A DNA stretch of 64,000 nt, taken from the NCBI RefSeq assembly GCF_003589595.1, contig NW_020653856.1:710653-774652 (forward strand). The letters are read 5' to 3'. This stretch comes from Hyposmocoma kahamanoa (taxonomy: Eukaryota > Arthropoda > Insecta > Lepidoptera > Cosmopterigidae). Below, in pieces: positions 11,553 to 21,190 of the stretch. The notes below the pieces were generated by a model. That model did not search any database and was not told the DNA's origin. It saw only the letters and a program-made list of their open reading frames with translations. Within the stretch, counting starts at the first letter, position 1, and each line of letters begins with the position of its first letter. Made by a program: the position numbers and the translations under genes.

Positions 11553-12018
11553 ATACAAATGACTATGATTTTTAAATTACCAATATTTATAAATATTTGG
11601 CCGCAATATAATGATGAAAAATGTAATAATTATTTTTGTTTAATTTAGATTAAGACGGATATTCCTTACAACGGACACGCACGTAATCAAAATTAGAACA
11701 TCTGTTCCATTTTTCCCCAAAAACTCCTAAAACAACGATGACTCATCGTAAATTTAATTTACTCTAATACTCTAATAATGTGATTTAAATATTTTTACAA
11801 CATTGGAACACTCTGTGTAAGGATATTGTGGCGTTATTTGAACACTCTGAATCTAGGGGTTAGTGACGGTAATAACGTACAATCGGGAATGAATAAAATG
11901 GTGTAATTTATGTGTTCTACCCCCGAAATGTGGCTCTGCAATTACTGACTGTATGGGGTTGGCAGAGATGAGGTAGATGTCGATGATTTAGATTGTCGAT
12001 ACTTTGGATTATCGATAG

Positions 12019-12783
12019 TTTAAGACAAGATGTGAAGAAGACAAGAAGACAAAATGTGTTAAATTTGAATTACCTAACGTAAAATCGACTAGTCCAAGCA
12101 TAGAAATAAACGGAGAAAAGTTAGACCTTGTTAATAAAGCAGTCTTCTTGGGAGTGACCTTAGATAGTAAACTTCAGTGGTTTCCACATATATCGTCCCT
12201 GGCCAGCAGATTAAGCTCCGCTGCATACGCAGTCCGCAGAATACGTGAGCTTACCGATGTTAGTACTGCTAGACTAGTTTACTTTAGTTACTTCCATAGT
12301 ATAATGTCCTACGGGATTCTCATGTGGGGTAAAGCGGCAGATATTCAAACCATATTTGTATTGCAAAAACGAGCGATTCGTTCTGTGTACCGTCTAGGCT
12401 CTCGGGTATCTCTCAGAGAAAAGTTTAAGGAGACTGGTATCATGACTGTGGCATCACAGTACATTTACTCAAATATTTTATATGCCCGTAAAAATTTACA
12501 TAATTTCAATAAGAAAGAAGATATCCATAATATTAACCTTAGAGCTAAGTCCAAACTCATGGTACCACGATTTCGTTTAACCAAGGTAAACAACTCTTTT
12601 ATGGGGAACTGTATACGTTTTTACAATAAGATTCCGGAGCATATATTAAGTTTATCATTTCCTAAGTTTAAAAACTACATTAAAAATATTTTGATCGAAA
12701 AATCATATTACAAAATTGAAGACTACGTGTTAGATAAAGATGTATGGAAAGACGACATGGCTCCAGAATCCACACAAATTTGA
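12019..12783 (+). CDS. C-terminal part of a non-LTR retrotransposon polyprotein (5' truncated)
   Basis: The frame is open from 12019 to the TGA at 12781. Element-derived coding begins near 12043 with KKTKCVKFELPNV and continues with FLGVTLDSKLQW, the region right after the RT palm. It then runs through SYGILMWGKAADIQ and LQKRAIRSVYRLGSR to the end ...WKDDMAPESTQI. These blocks match the connection and C-terminal region of CR1/Jockey-type elements. The catalytic RT palm and the endonuclease are not present, so the product could not be active. There is no natural start codon; the element was cut by incomplete reverse transcription. The copy at 34.1-35.9 kb is the same family and continues further upstream, supplying [10 protein letters not shown] and FADD. 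Its reading frame agrees with this one over about 200 residues with few changes, so both are fairly young. Confidence 0.88.
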   Translation, partial: FKTRCEEDKKTKCVKFELPNVKSTSPSIEINGEKLDLVNKAVFLGVTLDSKLQWFPHISSLASRLSSAAYAVRRIRELTDVSTARLVYFSYFHSIMSYGILMWGKAADIQTIFVLQKRAIRSVYRLGSRVSLREKFKETGIMTVASQYIYSNILYARKNLHNFNKKEDIHNINLRAKSKLMVPRFRLTKVNNSFMGNCIRFYNKIPEHILSLSFPKFKNYIKNILIEKSYYKIEDYVLDKDVWKDDMAPESTQI

Positions 12784-12971
12784 TTCAAAGTGTATTCCAT
12801 AGCATTTAAGTTTATTGAAAAGAGCAATCCCTAGAGTTTCTTGCTCGTTCTTCTCAGGGAGGTCAGCGTAGTGAACGAGCAGTAGCTTAAATGTAGCTTA
12901 AATGTGACGTTTTCAAGTGTAAATTTATTTTACCTATGGAATAAATAATCTTTGACTTTGACTTTGACTTT
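12043..12971 (+). mobile_element. 5'-truncated non-LTR insertion with (TTTGAC)n tail
   Basis: After the stop, a 160-bp 3' UTR ends AATAAATAATC, followed by about four TTTGAC units at 12949-12973. This tail is a tandem hexamer, not poly-A. AAGACA follows the tail, and AAGAC also occurs just before the left break, but the local sequence is too repetitive to call the target duplication. Confidence 0.85.
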
Positions 12972-13134
12972 GACAAGACATAATTCAGAAATTAAGTGCA
13001 TATAATATGCTGAAGTTTTATGTATAAAGTTCACGATTGTTTCAGTTTTTACAAGATTTTAAATTAACGACAATAAAAAGAGAAAAGGGTGAAGAAAAAA
13101 TGTTTTTTTTTAATAACAGTTACTTTTATGTTAA

Positions 13135-13362
13135 CTGTCTCCGTGGCCGAACGGTTACCATGCCGGACTGCCACGCAGAGGTCCCAGGTTCGATTCCCGG
13201 GCCGAGAGAAATAGTTGTATGGCCTACAATTATATCTCTCGTGAGTTTGGGTGTAATTTGTGGTTGTCTATGTGTGTGTCCATGGCACCCGCGACACAGG
13301 GTTTCCCTAGTGCGGGGCTATGTTGAGTGTGTGCGTTATTTATTATTTATTTATTTATGTAC
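13135..13362 (+). mobile_element. SINE-B copy, full length (tRNA-Gly-like head)
   Basis: The head at 13135-13210 has A-box TGGCCGAACGG and B-box GGTTCGATTCC. ACTGCCACGC lies in the anticodon position, as in tRNA-Gly(GCC). The body carries CTCTCGTGAGTTTGGGTGTA, then (TG)n, then CCTAGTGCGGGGCTATG, and ends in a TTATTTATT-rich tail. Confidence 0.85.
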
Positions 13363-13644
13363 AAAAACTAAATTTTAACCCGGAGATTTGCAACACTCTC
13401 TCGCTCTCGCTAAACGTACTTAATCATTAGTTTTATTTAACATTTGATATTCAGCAGTAAAGCTAAAATATAGTAATAAATCAAAGAATTTAATTTTATT
13501 TTAGAAACGCCACAAAAATGAGTACATGCGGGGATATGAAAACTTCTAATAATAGTAAAATTTTCACAAACTAAACAGATTTTTGTAATAAGAATAGGTG
13601 TTCCAAGATGGTGCTTTGAATTTCAGTTTGGAAGACTCATTGCG

Positions 13645-13676
13645 TTTTTTTATGTAATACCAAGTGATGGGACGAA
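13645..13676 (-). repeat. family A 3'-end fragment
   Basis: Only TTTTTTTATGTAATACC and AAGTGATGGGACGAAG remain, the minus-strand form of the family's A-rich end. The copy is cut by the hairpin that follows. Confidence 0.65.
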
Positions 13677-13677
13677 G

Positions 13678-13713
13678 ACAAATTATCCAAATTTGAAAAT
13701 TTGGATAATTTGT
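13678..13713. repeat. perfect 17-bp hairpin
   Basis: ACAAATTATCCAAATTT at 13678-13694 is followed by a 2-nt GA gap and its exact reverse complement at 13697-13713. This is a cruciform-type palindrome. It starts where the family A fragment stops. Confidence 0.85.
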
Positions 13714-14308
13714 AGTGTATGACCTAGTGGTGAATTTCTAGTAGTATGATCTTTGAAATAAAAATAGACATAAAAACCCTTCTATTGTAATAAAATAGTA
13801 ATGCGTAACATTGACTTCAAACTACTACTCAGTTGCTCTTTTTCTCGTCAGTTTACATTCCATTTGAAATTTAGTAAGTCCGAGGCACCGCTATCAATAT
13901 TTCCACAACGACGCATCACTTCACAAACCAAATGCCACAAAATCTAAAAGGTCAAAAAAGAACGAGAGCGTTCCAATTATCGATGATCGATTTATGATAT
14001 AGTTCACGTCACTAAAGGGCATTGTAGAAAATGCTAATGATTTCCTTTTCGTTTAAAGGTAAAGTCATAAATTTAATGAGTGTTGGGGAGCATTCGCTTG
14101 AGGCTTTCGATATTGTTAACATTGTCTTCTTGGATAGACGTTTCCGATTGTATTTACTTTTAAAAGCAATCGTCGATTGAACAAGAAATAGAATCGATGT
14201 CAAAAGGTAGCCATAGTGCTTGCTTTGTTTTAGTACAGAGTCAACAGCTTGTTAAACTTGACACCTAAGATTTATATTCTATGATATAATTAAGATTTAA
14301 AATTTTTG
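13714..14308. other. stretch without recognised feature
   Basis: A 63-codon minus-strand frame (14012-14203) has no recognisable domain. Nothing else is seen. Confidence 0.5.
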
Positions 14309-14523
14309 TGGAACTCGGTAGGCTAGTGGCTGGCATATCGGTTTTCATGGTGTTGCCATCTCTGAGGTTGCGTGTTCGATCCCCGGCCGGGTCAACGTAG
14401 AAAACTAACTTTTCTGTATTGTTTCGGATCTGGGTGTTTATGGTACCGTCGCTGTTTCCGATTTCCATAACACATGTGCTTTTGTTACTTACTTTGGGAT
14501 CCAAGCAACGTATGTGAAGTTGA
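14309..14523 (+). mobile_element. SINE-C copy
   Basis: The head has GGTAGGCTAGTGGC (A-box-like) and TGTTCGATCCCCGGCC (B-box-like). The body has TGGTACCGTCGCTGTTTCCG and ends near GCAACGTATGTGAAGTTG. It is the longest of the five SINE-C copies here. Confidence 0.8.
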
Positions 14524-14702
14524 CTAATATTTGTTTAATATTTAAATTGAACTGTATAACCCTTGAAATAAGAACGGTCCAAAGCTCAAAGCTTGATGTG
14601 ATCTTGGCTATACAATAAATTTTGTGATGCTAATGAAAAATTTTCTAGAAAAATCGAATTTATCTTTATATAAATTTGATTGAAAGTGAATTGTTAGTAA
14701 GA

Positions 14703-14790
14703 CGGTGGCAGCTTGGTGGGAGAGAGGTTATATCTCAATTGAAAGGTTGAAGGTTCGAATGCCTGTGTAGCGATACGTACCTTTGACTTT
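14703..14790 (+). mobile_element. SINE-F tRNA-like head, partial
   Basis: GCAGCTTGGTGGGAGAGAGG is followed by TCTCAATTGAAAGG and the B-box-like AAGGTTCGAATGCC at 14750-14763. The RTE-like tail is not seen. Confidence 0.5.
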
Positions 14791-14873
14791 TGTTAGCTGC
14801 ACCTCACGCCAACAGTACAATCTCGTGATGAAACCTGCATGTCGACACACCCTTTGTAAAAAGGAAGTGCAAT

Positions 14874-14985
14874 AACCGGTTTTGAAAGGTAAGGGTGCTG
14901 ATGAAATTACAGGCACACATGACTTGTCAACCCCTCAGAACTTTGCGATTAAAGCTCTGAGTGGCACTGCAACTGCTGCAGGAAT
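14874..14985 (+). repeat. family A fragment (central and 3' part)
   Basis: CCGGTTTTGAAAGGTAAGG through GAGTGGCACTGCAACTGCTG. The block between CTTGTCAAC and CCTCAG is missing, and the A-tail is lost. Confidence 0.75.
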
Positions 14986-15406
14986 GCACGAGTTACTTTC
15001 TCAAACTCGTATCTTATAAAGAGTGATTATTCGGGTGATGGGCAAAGCTTTCTATTTATTTTAAATTTCTTATAAAGGGTGTTAATGTTAATGCAATACT
15101 TTAAGAATAGGTAAAAGCGGAATAAAATAATTCACGTCCGTCATCTGCACGACACCCATGCGGGATCCGCACGGCAGCCGCGTGTCGCGAACTCGGTAAT
15201 TCACTTAAGTAACTTGTACCCGTATTTGAAATTCACATGCATGTATGGATACCTCTATACCCAGGGGGCATTGACATTGACCTGGTACCAAGATCATCAA
15301 TAATTGAAATTTTCCTTGCATGAGTCCCTATGTCAACAGTAAATAAATAATATTTTGAAAAATCCGGAAGCAGAGAAAGTAAAAACAGCTTTGTTCTCTT
15401 GGTAGG

Positions 15407-15643
15407 AGTAACAGTAGAGCTCCTTATGAGCGAGTTCATCTAAAAAAGTACTGCCACCTTACCTATTTGTGCCCCCAAACAGTAATGTCAGCATTACTGT
15501 GTTCCAGTTTTGAAGGGTAAGGGTGCTGGTGTTATTTTTTTACTTTTTTTTAAATATAAAAAATAAGCGCGCATTTGACCTCCATCTCACCTGATGGAAA
15601 AGCTCTGCGTGGTACTGCAACTGTTATGGACAGGCGTGTTGCT
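15407..15643 (+). repeat. family A copy carrying an insertion
   Basis: The 5' end is TAACAGTAGAGCTCCTTATG and the 3' part ATGGACAGGCGTGTTGC. The central block is replaced by a 68-bp piece of another element (15532-15599). Confidence 0.8.
15532..15599 (-). mobile_element. 3' tail fragment of the 17.8-kb type non-LTR family
   Basis: Reverse-complemented it reads TTTCCATCAGGTGAGATGG, then GCGCGCTTATTTTTTATA and an A-rich end. The 3' UTR of the element at 20.69 kb ends similarly: AACATCAGGTGGGACGGAGT, then GAGCTTAGTATATA plus poly-A. It looks like an extremely 5'-truncated relative inserted in family A. Confidence 0.6.
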
Positions 15644-16299
15644 AAATATTGATAAATGTACGAAAAATTTGTCTCTCAAGAACACTGTAGACTAAGTTTA
15701 TAACTTGCCCCGACACACGTCTGCAGGATCAAAGATGTGGGCGATATTAGTTAAGCGTAATTAACTGGTATGTATCACGATAACCCATCGTAATACATAC
15801 CAAAAGATGTATAATTTCATAGCACAAAAGTTATCCTGTCCTCTGTAAAACTAAAGATAACATTTACTGGGACAATAAAACGAATATCAGTGGTATTACA
15901 ATATAAGCCAATAAACTACGAATGCATTATTTTGCTGCGTCCACACACGACTGCGCACTGACTGCGATTGTGGAGTAACGAAGCGGAACTACGAGAGGGG
16001 TTATGCTATGATGTTTTGTTGACACTTTGTTACCTCAGCTTGTTCAGTTGCTTGTTTGATGCCGCGCCGTATGAAGCAATTCAGGCGTGACAGTTTGAGG
16101 AATTACTTTAGTTTCTAAATGAATGATAAAACGTGTTAACTCTTTTGTTATCTAAACGGGCCGAAACAGCGTTTGGTTAGATTTAGGTAAGAGTCAGGCA
16201 AAACCATATTTTACGAGCCGTCAAAGATAGAGCGAAATGGGTAATTTTGAAATTTAGGATCTCGTCGATAAAGTCACATGTGATCATAAGAGTGATAAT
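15644..16299. other. stretch without recognised feature
   Basis: No coding signal. A GC-richer patch at 15940-16080 has no match that I recognise. Confidence 0.5.
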
Positions 16300-16750
16300 T
16301 GTGGGGAAGATAGAAGGGAAAAAAGAGAGGAAGATCAAGAATGGCGTACAGTGAAGAAATAATAAATAAATAAATATTAGACAACATCACATGCGTTGCT
16401 TTTGGATCTCAGAGTAAGTAACTAAAGCACTTGTGTTATGGAAATCGGGAACAACGACGGTAGCACAAACATCCAGACCCAAGGCAATATAAAAAACTTA
16501 GCTTTCTACATTGACCAGGACAGGAATCAAATCTAGGACCCAAAGAGGTGGCGACACCATGAAAACCAATGCTCAAGCCACTCGACAACGGACGTCGTCA
16601 GAGTAAATAAGAAGATGATTAAAGAAATAAAGAAGAAGATCAAAGTGAGCAGCTATAAAGAGATCAAGAAGCTAGCTATGAACCGTGAGGAGTGGAGGAG
16701 GCCACACCGACAAGACTCTAGCTGTTAAATAATAACGATGAAGTTATCGA
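16300..16750 (+). pseudogene. decayed non-LTR C-terminus, split by a SINE
   Basis: The text at 16300-16381 (VGKIEGKKERKIKNG) and 16608-16745 (a Lys/Glu-rich stretch, then AMNREEWRR) together resemble the C-terminal RKRGRPR...DRxxWRR region common to insect non-LTR ORFs. A sister remnant at 49.6-49.8 kb has both parts joined, which shows that 16382-16600 is an insertion. The tail ends in ACGATGAAG. Several stops and shifts are present. Confidence 0.6.
16382..16600 (-). mobile_element. SINE-C copy inside the RT remnant
   Basis: The right end is ACGGACGTCGTCA (head, minus strand) and the left end ACAACATCACATGCGTTGC. The B-box region is mutated (GGAATCAAATCTAGG). It is nested in the element at 16300-16750 and so is younger than it. 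Confidence 0.8.
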
Positions 16751-17285
16751 CTAATTTCGATCTTAGAACCTTTAAAAACCTTTCTCCCGACAAGTTGTCC
16801 TTTTCCTGATGTATCCTTATTGCAACAAGGTTACGAACTTACATACTAGTACACTGGGCTTTAGTTCGACTTTATTGTAAGTAGCCTAGAGGTGAACTGA
16901 AGTATTGAGTGTTTTTCGATATTACTACTCCACCGAAAGAAGACCAATGCGAAGCAGTAGGTAGAATATGTACCAATAAAGCAATAGCGCCTTCATACCA
17001 CCAATTAATCTACATAACTTACGAGCAAAACCATAGATCGGGAACAGAGCACACGGCAGGTTCAAGACAGTAATCCAATCACGACTAATTTGCAAGCGAG
17101 CCCCTCTGATACTCACGTTGATACCAATACGCCTATTGCAGTTGTCGAAGATCGTTTAATTGGCTATCGTTATGAATAGAACATGTGTGTCTTAAGTTAT
17201 TTTCACATTTCAATTTTCAAATCGGTCAACATTGACACGGCTAACTTCTTTTTTTGATATCTTATGATGTGAATTATAGTCATGC
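16751..17285. other. stretch without recognised feature
   Basis: AT-rich; a 63-codon minus frame (16925-17116) shows no domain. Confidence 0.5.
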
Positions 17286-17346
17286 GCCTGATGATAAGCG
17301 ACATGTCTATCCGTAATAGTTGCAGTGTCACTTAGAACTGCTTTAT
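17286..17346 (-). repeat. family A fragment
   Basis: GATAAGCGACATGTCTATCC and AGTTGCAGTGTCACTTAGA only, the part near the 3' end. It faces the next copy in inverted orientation about 55 bp away. Confidence 0.65.
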
Positions 17347-17401
17347 TTATTTAATACTTGGAATACATTACTACAAAGTTACATATGCGAACGTACGTTT
17401 T

Positions 17402-17530
17402 TGTAGTAATAGAGCTCCTTGTGAAAGAGTTGGTCTAAGAAAGTACTGCAACTTTACCTATATCTGCCGTCAAGCAGTAATGTGAATATTAGTGCGTTGC
17501 GCTCTGAGTTAAACTGCAACTGCTGTTATT
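17402..17530 (+). repeat. family A copy with internal deletion
   Basis: The 5' end TAGTAATAGAGCTCCTTGTG is intact. The text jumps from TTAGTGCGTTGCG to CTCTGAGTTAAACTGC, so the middle is missing. Confidence 0.75.
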
Positions 17531-17549
17531 GCAATAGTTAAATTTTTGA

Positions 17550-17722
17550 CGACGTCAGTAGTCGAGTGGCTTCGACACCGGTTTTCATGATGTCGCCATC
17601 TCTGAGATCCCGGGTTCGATGCCGGGTCAACGTAGAAAAACTTTTCTATATTGTCTCGTATCTGAGTGTTTGTGGTACCGTCGTCGTTTCCGATTTCCCT
17701 AACAAAAGTGCTGTTGTGATGT
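17550..17722 (+). mobile_element. SINE-C copy
   Basis: GACGTCAGTAGTCGAGTGGC is followed by the B-box GGGTTCGATGCC at 17611-17622 and the TGGTACCGTCGTCGTTTCCG body. It stops before the family's full 3' end. Confidence 0.8.
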
Positions 17723-17840
17723 TGTCTAATATGTATACTATTATGTATAATATTACTACCAGAACTTCACGTTTGACATGAATACTTTTGAATCAGATCT
17801 GACCAGGTAATTGTTGTGAATGTTCGGTATATTATAATGA

Positions 17841-20633
17841 ATGATGTTTTTGACGGAGACGCAAATAATCTGCCCGGCCGACACAGGCTACTTGCACTAT
17901 CCGGGCTTTGTGCTTGAAGAATCCTTCAAAGCCAAAGCCGGAGTTTGCTTGTTCGTTCGGGCGGATGTTTGTTGTCGGCGTCTGCGCTGTCTGGAGGACC
18001 CTTCCTTTTCCCTCCTTGTGGTACACGTCGACTTGGGCTCTCATAGCCGTGTCTATGTTTGCGTCTACCGATCCCATAATGGCGACATGGAGACAACTCG
18101 ACTTATGGACCATCTTAGTCGGGTAGCAGATGATGCGCAGGAGCGGTTTCCATTGGCGGAATTGGTGTTTTTGGGGGACTTCAATGCTCACCACGAGTTG
18201 TGGTTAAGTTCCTCCAAAACTGACCATGCTGGTAGAATTGCCCATGCATTCGCCCTCACGCACGACCTGACTCAACTGGTGAACCAGCCCACCAGGATCC
18301 CAGATATAGTCGGTCACGCGCCCTCTTTGTTGGACCTTCTGCTGACGAATCGTCCAGCTGGTTACCGAGTGGAGGTTCGAGCTCCTTTAGGATCTTCTGA
18401 TCACTGCTTGGTATCCAGTAAAGTGCCTCTGGACCCGCTACCGCCTTCCGCGGTATCGAAACGCCAGATTTGGCACCACTCGTCGGCAGATTGGGATGGT
18501 ATGCGGGATTATTTCGCATCCGTTCCTTGGGGGCAGCGCTGCTTCAGTGGGAAGGACCCAACAGCTAGTGCGGCTGCAGTTGCTGATGAGATAGTTTTAG
18601 GGATGGAATACTACATTCCAAATTCCTATCTCATCGGCAAAGGCAGACGCAACCGATGGTTCAACCGCGAGTGTGCCAGTGCTGCTGATAAAAGGCAAGA
18701 GGCATATCGCGCTTGGATCAAAGGTATAGCACTTGGAGATCCCGAAACCCACTCGCTGAAAGCAGCCTACAATAATGCCACCAAGTCCTGCAAAAGGGCT
18801 TACATTAGAGCGGATGCCCAGCGCGTTGCTCGGGTCGGCCAAGAACTACTGACGCATCCTACGGGCAGCCGTAGCTACTGGCGTCTGGCCAAAGCCGTGC
18901 AATCCAACTTCTGCCAACCCTCGCTGCCACCATTACGATGTCCTGACGGAACTTTAGCCCACAAGCCGCAGGAGAAGGTCGATCTCCTGGCTAAACTCTT
19001 TGCGGCTAACTCCCGAATCGACGACTGCAATGCACAGCCACCTATAATTCCTCACTGTGGCCACACAATGCCCGATCTTAAAATCAGGCAGTGTGATGTC
19101 CGTGCAGAGTTGCAGTCAATCGATGTCCGGAAAGCTAATGGTCCTGATGGCATTCCTCCAATCGTTCTGAAAATGTGTGCAGCGGAGTTGTCCCCCGTGT
19201 TAACGCGCCTTTACCGCCTCTCGCTCTCTTCAGGTTGTGTGCCGGAATCTTGGAGAAAGGCTAATGTGCAACCGGTCCCCAAAAAAGGAGATCGATCAGA
19301 TCCGAATAATTACCGCCCAATAGCCGTAACTTCAGTTTTGTGTAAAGTGATGGAACGGATTTTAAATAAACAGCTAATCCACTACCTAGAAGAACACTCC
19401 TTAATTCACGATCGTCAATACGGGTTTCGGCCGAAACGGTCAACGGGTGATCTTTTAGCGTTTATTACACATCTCTGGGGTGTGGCTATTGATAAGCGTG
19501 GCGAGTCGATGGCTGTTAGCCTTGACATAGCCAAGGCTTTTGATCGGGTCTGGCACAAAGCTCTTCTCTCCAAACTCCCGTCATACGGCCTGCCTGCCCA
19601 GTTCTGCAACTGGGTCGCTGGCTTCCTGCATGAGCGCAGAATCCGAGTGCTGTCAGACGGATGCGCTTCGGAATTCATGTCAGTGAACGCTGGTGTCCCT
19701 CAGGGGTCCGTTCTATCCCCCACGCTGTTCCTTCTGCATATCAATGATATGCTTCCACTTGGAAATATTCATTGCTATGCAGATGATAGTACAGTGCACG
19801 GAGGGTATAATGATCACCCTGCGGCTGGGCGGGTCGAGACTGAAGAGAAGCGAGTGAATCTTGTCATTGAGCTCAATCGGGTGTTGGACCTCATATCTCA
19901 ATGGGGCTCCAATAATCTTGTTGAGTTCAATGCCAAGAAAACACAGGTGTGCGCGTTCACGGCAAAAAAGACACCATTCCTTCCCCTTCCTTCTCTTCAG
20001 GGCACACCACTTAGCCTACAGAGCAGCATTAGCATGCTCGGTACGGAGATTCGCTGCGATCTGAACCAGAGGGACTACATTGAAGCCGTGATAAAAACAG
20101 CTTCACGTAAACTCGGTGTCCTGAACAGAGTGCGACGCTTCTTCGCGCCGGATCAGTTGTGTCTCTTGTATAAGACACAAGTGCGATCGTGCGTGGAGTA
20201 TTGTTCGCACCTCTGGGACGGTTCCGCTAAGTACCTTCTCGATGCCTTGGACAGATTGCAGCGGCGCGCTATACGCATTATCGGCAATGCAGAGGTCACT
20301 AATACTCTCGAACCTCTGCAATTGCGTAGAGATATTGCGTCACTCAGCGCTTTCTACCGTTTATACCACGGCGAGTGCTCTGAAGAACTCTTTGACCTTA
20401 TCCCACCTTCTCCCTTCCTCCATAGGAGCACGCGTGCTGCTCTCCGGAGTCACCGCTATACTGTCTCTAGCATTCCATCGCGCACAAAGAAATTTGGTGA
20501 CTCGTTTCTTTGTCGCACTTCCAAAAGATGGAACAATCTACCAGCACACGTATTTCCTCCTTCCTATGACATGGGGTCCTTCAAGCGAGGCGTGAAGAAG
20601 CACCTTGTAGGCCGGCAGGGTGAGGGCGACTGA
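17841..20633 (+). CDS. endonuclease/reverse transcriptase of a CR1/Jockey-type non-LTR retrotransposon
   Basis: This is an uninterrupted 930-codon frame. Residues 1-190 are the APE-type endonuclease, with LTET (catalytic Glu 6), GDFNAHHELW (Asp 113, Asn 115) and GSSDH (Asp 187, His 188). Residues 420-700 are the reverse transcriptase: NYRPIAVTSVLCKV, YGFRPKRST, motif A SLDIAKAFDRVWH (Asp 562), GVPQGSVLSP and the YADD box at 646-649. Then come the connection block SCVEYCSHLWDG and the C-terminus KRWNNLPAHVFP...GRQGEGD. The element-encoded protein nicks target DNA and copies its RNA onto the nick. The first part of the endonuclease, including the usual first Asn block, is missing, so the product is probably inactive although the RT is intact. 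The ATG at 17841 straddles the insertion junction, its first two bases being flanking DNA, so it is not the native start. Codon use is GC-richer than the surroundings. Confidence 0.93.
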   Translation: MMFLTETQIICPADTGYLHYPGFVLEESFKAKAGVCLFVRADVCCRRLRCLEDPSFSLLVVHVDLGSHSRVYVCVYRSHNGDMETTRLMDHLSRVADDAQERFPLAELVFLGDFNAHHELWLSSSKTDHAGRIAHAFALTHDLTQLVNQPTRIPDIVGHAPSLLDLLLTNRPAGYRVEVRAPLGSSDHCLVSSKVPLDPLPPSAVSKRQIWHHSSADWDGMRDYFASVPWGQRCFSGKDPTASAAAVADEIVLGMEYYIPNSYLIGKGRRNRWFNRECASAADKRQEAYRAWIKGIALGDPETHSLKAAYNNATKSCKRAYIRADAQRVARVGQELLTHPTGSRSYWRLAKAVQSNFCQPSLPPLRCPDGTLAHKPQEKVDLLAKLFAANSRIDDCNAQPPIIPHCGHTMPDLKIRQCDVRAELQSIDVRKANGPDGIPPIVLKMCAAELSPVLTRLYRLSLSSGCVPESWRKANVQPVPKKGDRSDPNNYRPIAVTSVLCKVMERILNKQLIHYLEEHSLIHDRQYGFRPKRSTGDLLAFITHLWGVAIDKRGESMAVSLDIAKAFDRVWHKALLSKLPSYGLPAQFCNWVAGFLHERRIRVLSDGCASEFMSVNAGVPQGSVLSPTLFLLHINDMLPLGNIHCYADDSTVHGGYNDHPAAGRVETEEKRVNLVIELNRVLDLISQWGSNNLVEFNAKKTQVCAFTAKKTPFLPLPSLQGTPLSLQSSISMLGTEIRCDLNQRDYIEAVIKTASRKLGVLNRVRRFFAPDQLCLLYKTQVRSCVEYCSHLWDGSAKYLLDALDRLQRRAIRIIGNAEVTNTLEPLQLRRDIASLSAFYRLYHGECSEELFDLIPPSPFLHRSTRAALRSHRYTVSSIPSRTKKFGDSFLCRTSKRWNNLPAHVFPPSYDMGSFKRGVKKHLVGRQGEGD

Positions 20634-20755
20634 TGATGCGTTGTTTTCACGCTGCACCAGTTGTCCTTGCGTCTGGACTCCGTTTCATTTAACATCAGGT
20701 GGGACGGAGTCATCTGTCGAGCTTAGTATATAAAAAAAAAAAAAAAAAAAAAAAA
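17843..20755 (+). mobile_element. 5'-truncated non-LTR insertion with poly-A
   Basis: The ORF is followed by about 95 bp of 3' UTR (AACATCAGGTGGGACGGAGT) and a 24-25-nt A run (20731-20755). AATGAAT before the left end (17836-17842) is repeated right after the A run, consistent with a 7-bp target duplication, though the As make it approximate. Sequence right of the insertion belongs to the PLE family. Confidence 0.85.
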
Positions 20756-20860
20756 TGAATCTGACTGATGTCTATGGGACCTGTAAAGGGCCCGAAACGT
20801 TGGTTTGTTTGAAAACACAAAGATTTAGATCCGAAACAAATTTCTTATTTCCAACATTAT
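20756..20860 (+). mobile_element. PLE terminal-region remnant
   Basis: GGGACC-TGTAAA-GGGCCC forms a hairpin at 20776-20793 and runs into GAAACGTTGGTTTGTTTG, then AAAACACAAAGATTTAGATC. A CTGATG lies upstream at 20765-20770. The left part of this PLE copy is replaced by the preceding non-LTR insertion. Confidence 0.7.
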
Positions 20861-20909
20861 AGATATAAATAGTTTAAATAATTGAATATCAATTTAAATA
20901 CAATGAATT

Positions 20910-21190
20910 GTGACATCTCTAACCAGGGCTGGTAGCTGTAAAAGTATCTAATTGGGTCGAAGTACTTAAGATTTCTCGTAGATGGCGCTACGGCTAAAAA
21001 GTCGTTGAAAAAACCAAATACAAAGAAACGACAACAAACACATACAAAAATTCGTGAGGTCCGCTGGTTCGTTCCGTGGCTTAGTTGGTATAGCGTCTGG
21101 CACGGTTTGCTAGAAGACGTCGGTTTGAATCCGGCCGGATTGAAGGAATTTTTTCTGAGTGTTCGATCTTTGTATTAATAATTATTATAG
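20910..21190 (+). mobile_element. SINE-D copy, longest form
   Basis: A 140-bp leader (ACATCTCTAACCAGGGCTGG, GATGGCGCTACGGCTAAAAA) precedes the tRNA-like part. That part has GTTCCGTGGCTTAGTTGG at 21071-21088 and GGTTTGAATCC as B-box near 21122. The end is TCTGAGTGTTCGATCTTTG and ATTAATAATTATTATAG. The leader is shared with the 42.9-kb copy, so it belongs to the element. Confidence 0.8.

Noticed and set aside
13135..13210. Possible tRNA-Gly gene
   Set aside because: It has A- and B-box-like sequence and GCC in the anticodon position, but the acceptor and D stems do not close and the same unit recurs seven times with a common downstream body; it is a SINE head.
17832..18194. 120-codon minus-strand frame opposite the endonuclease
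   Set aside because: Shadow of the well-supported plus-strand retrotransposon ORF; the same holds for the other short frames at 17.9-20.6 kb.
21071..21140. Possible tRNA gene in SINE-D
   Set aside because: No stable cloverleaf; repeated five times in the window with the same leader and tail.
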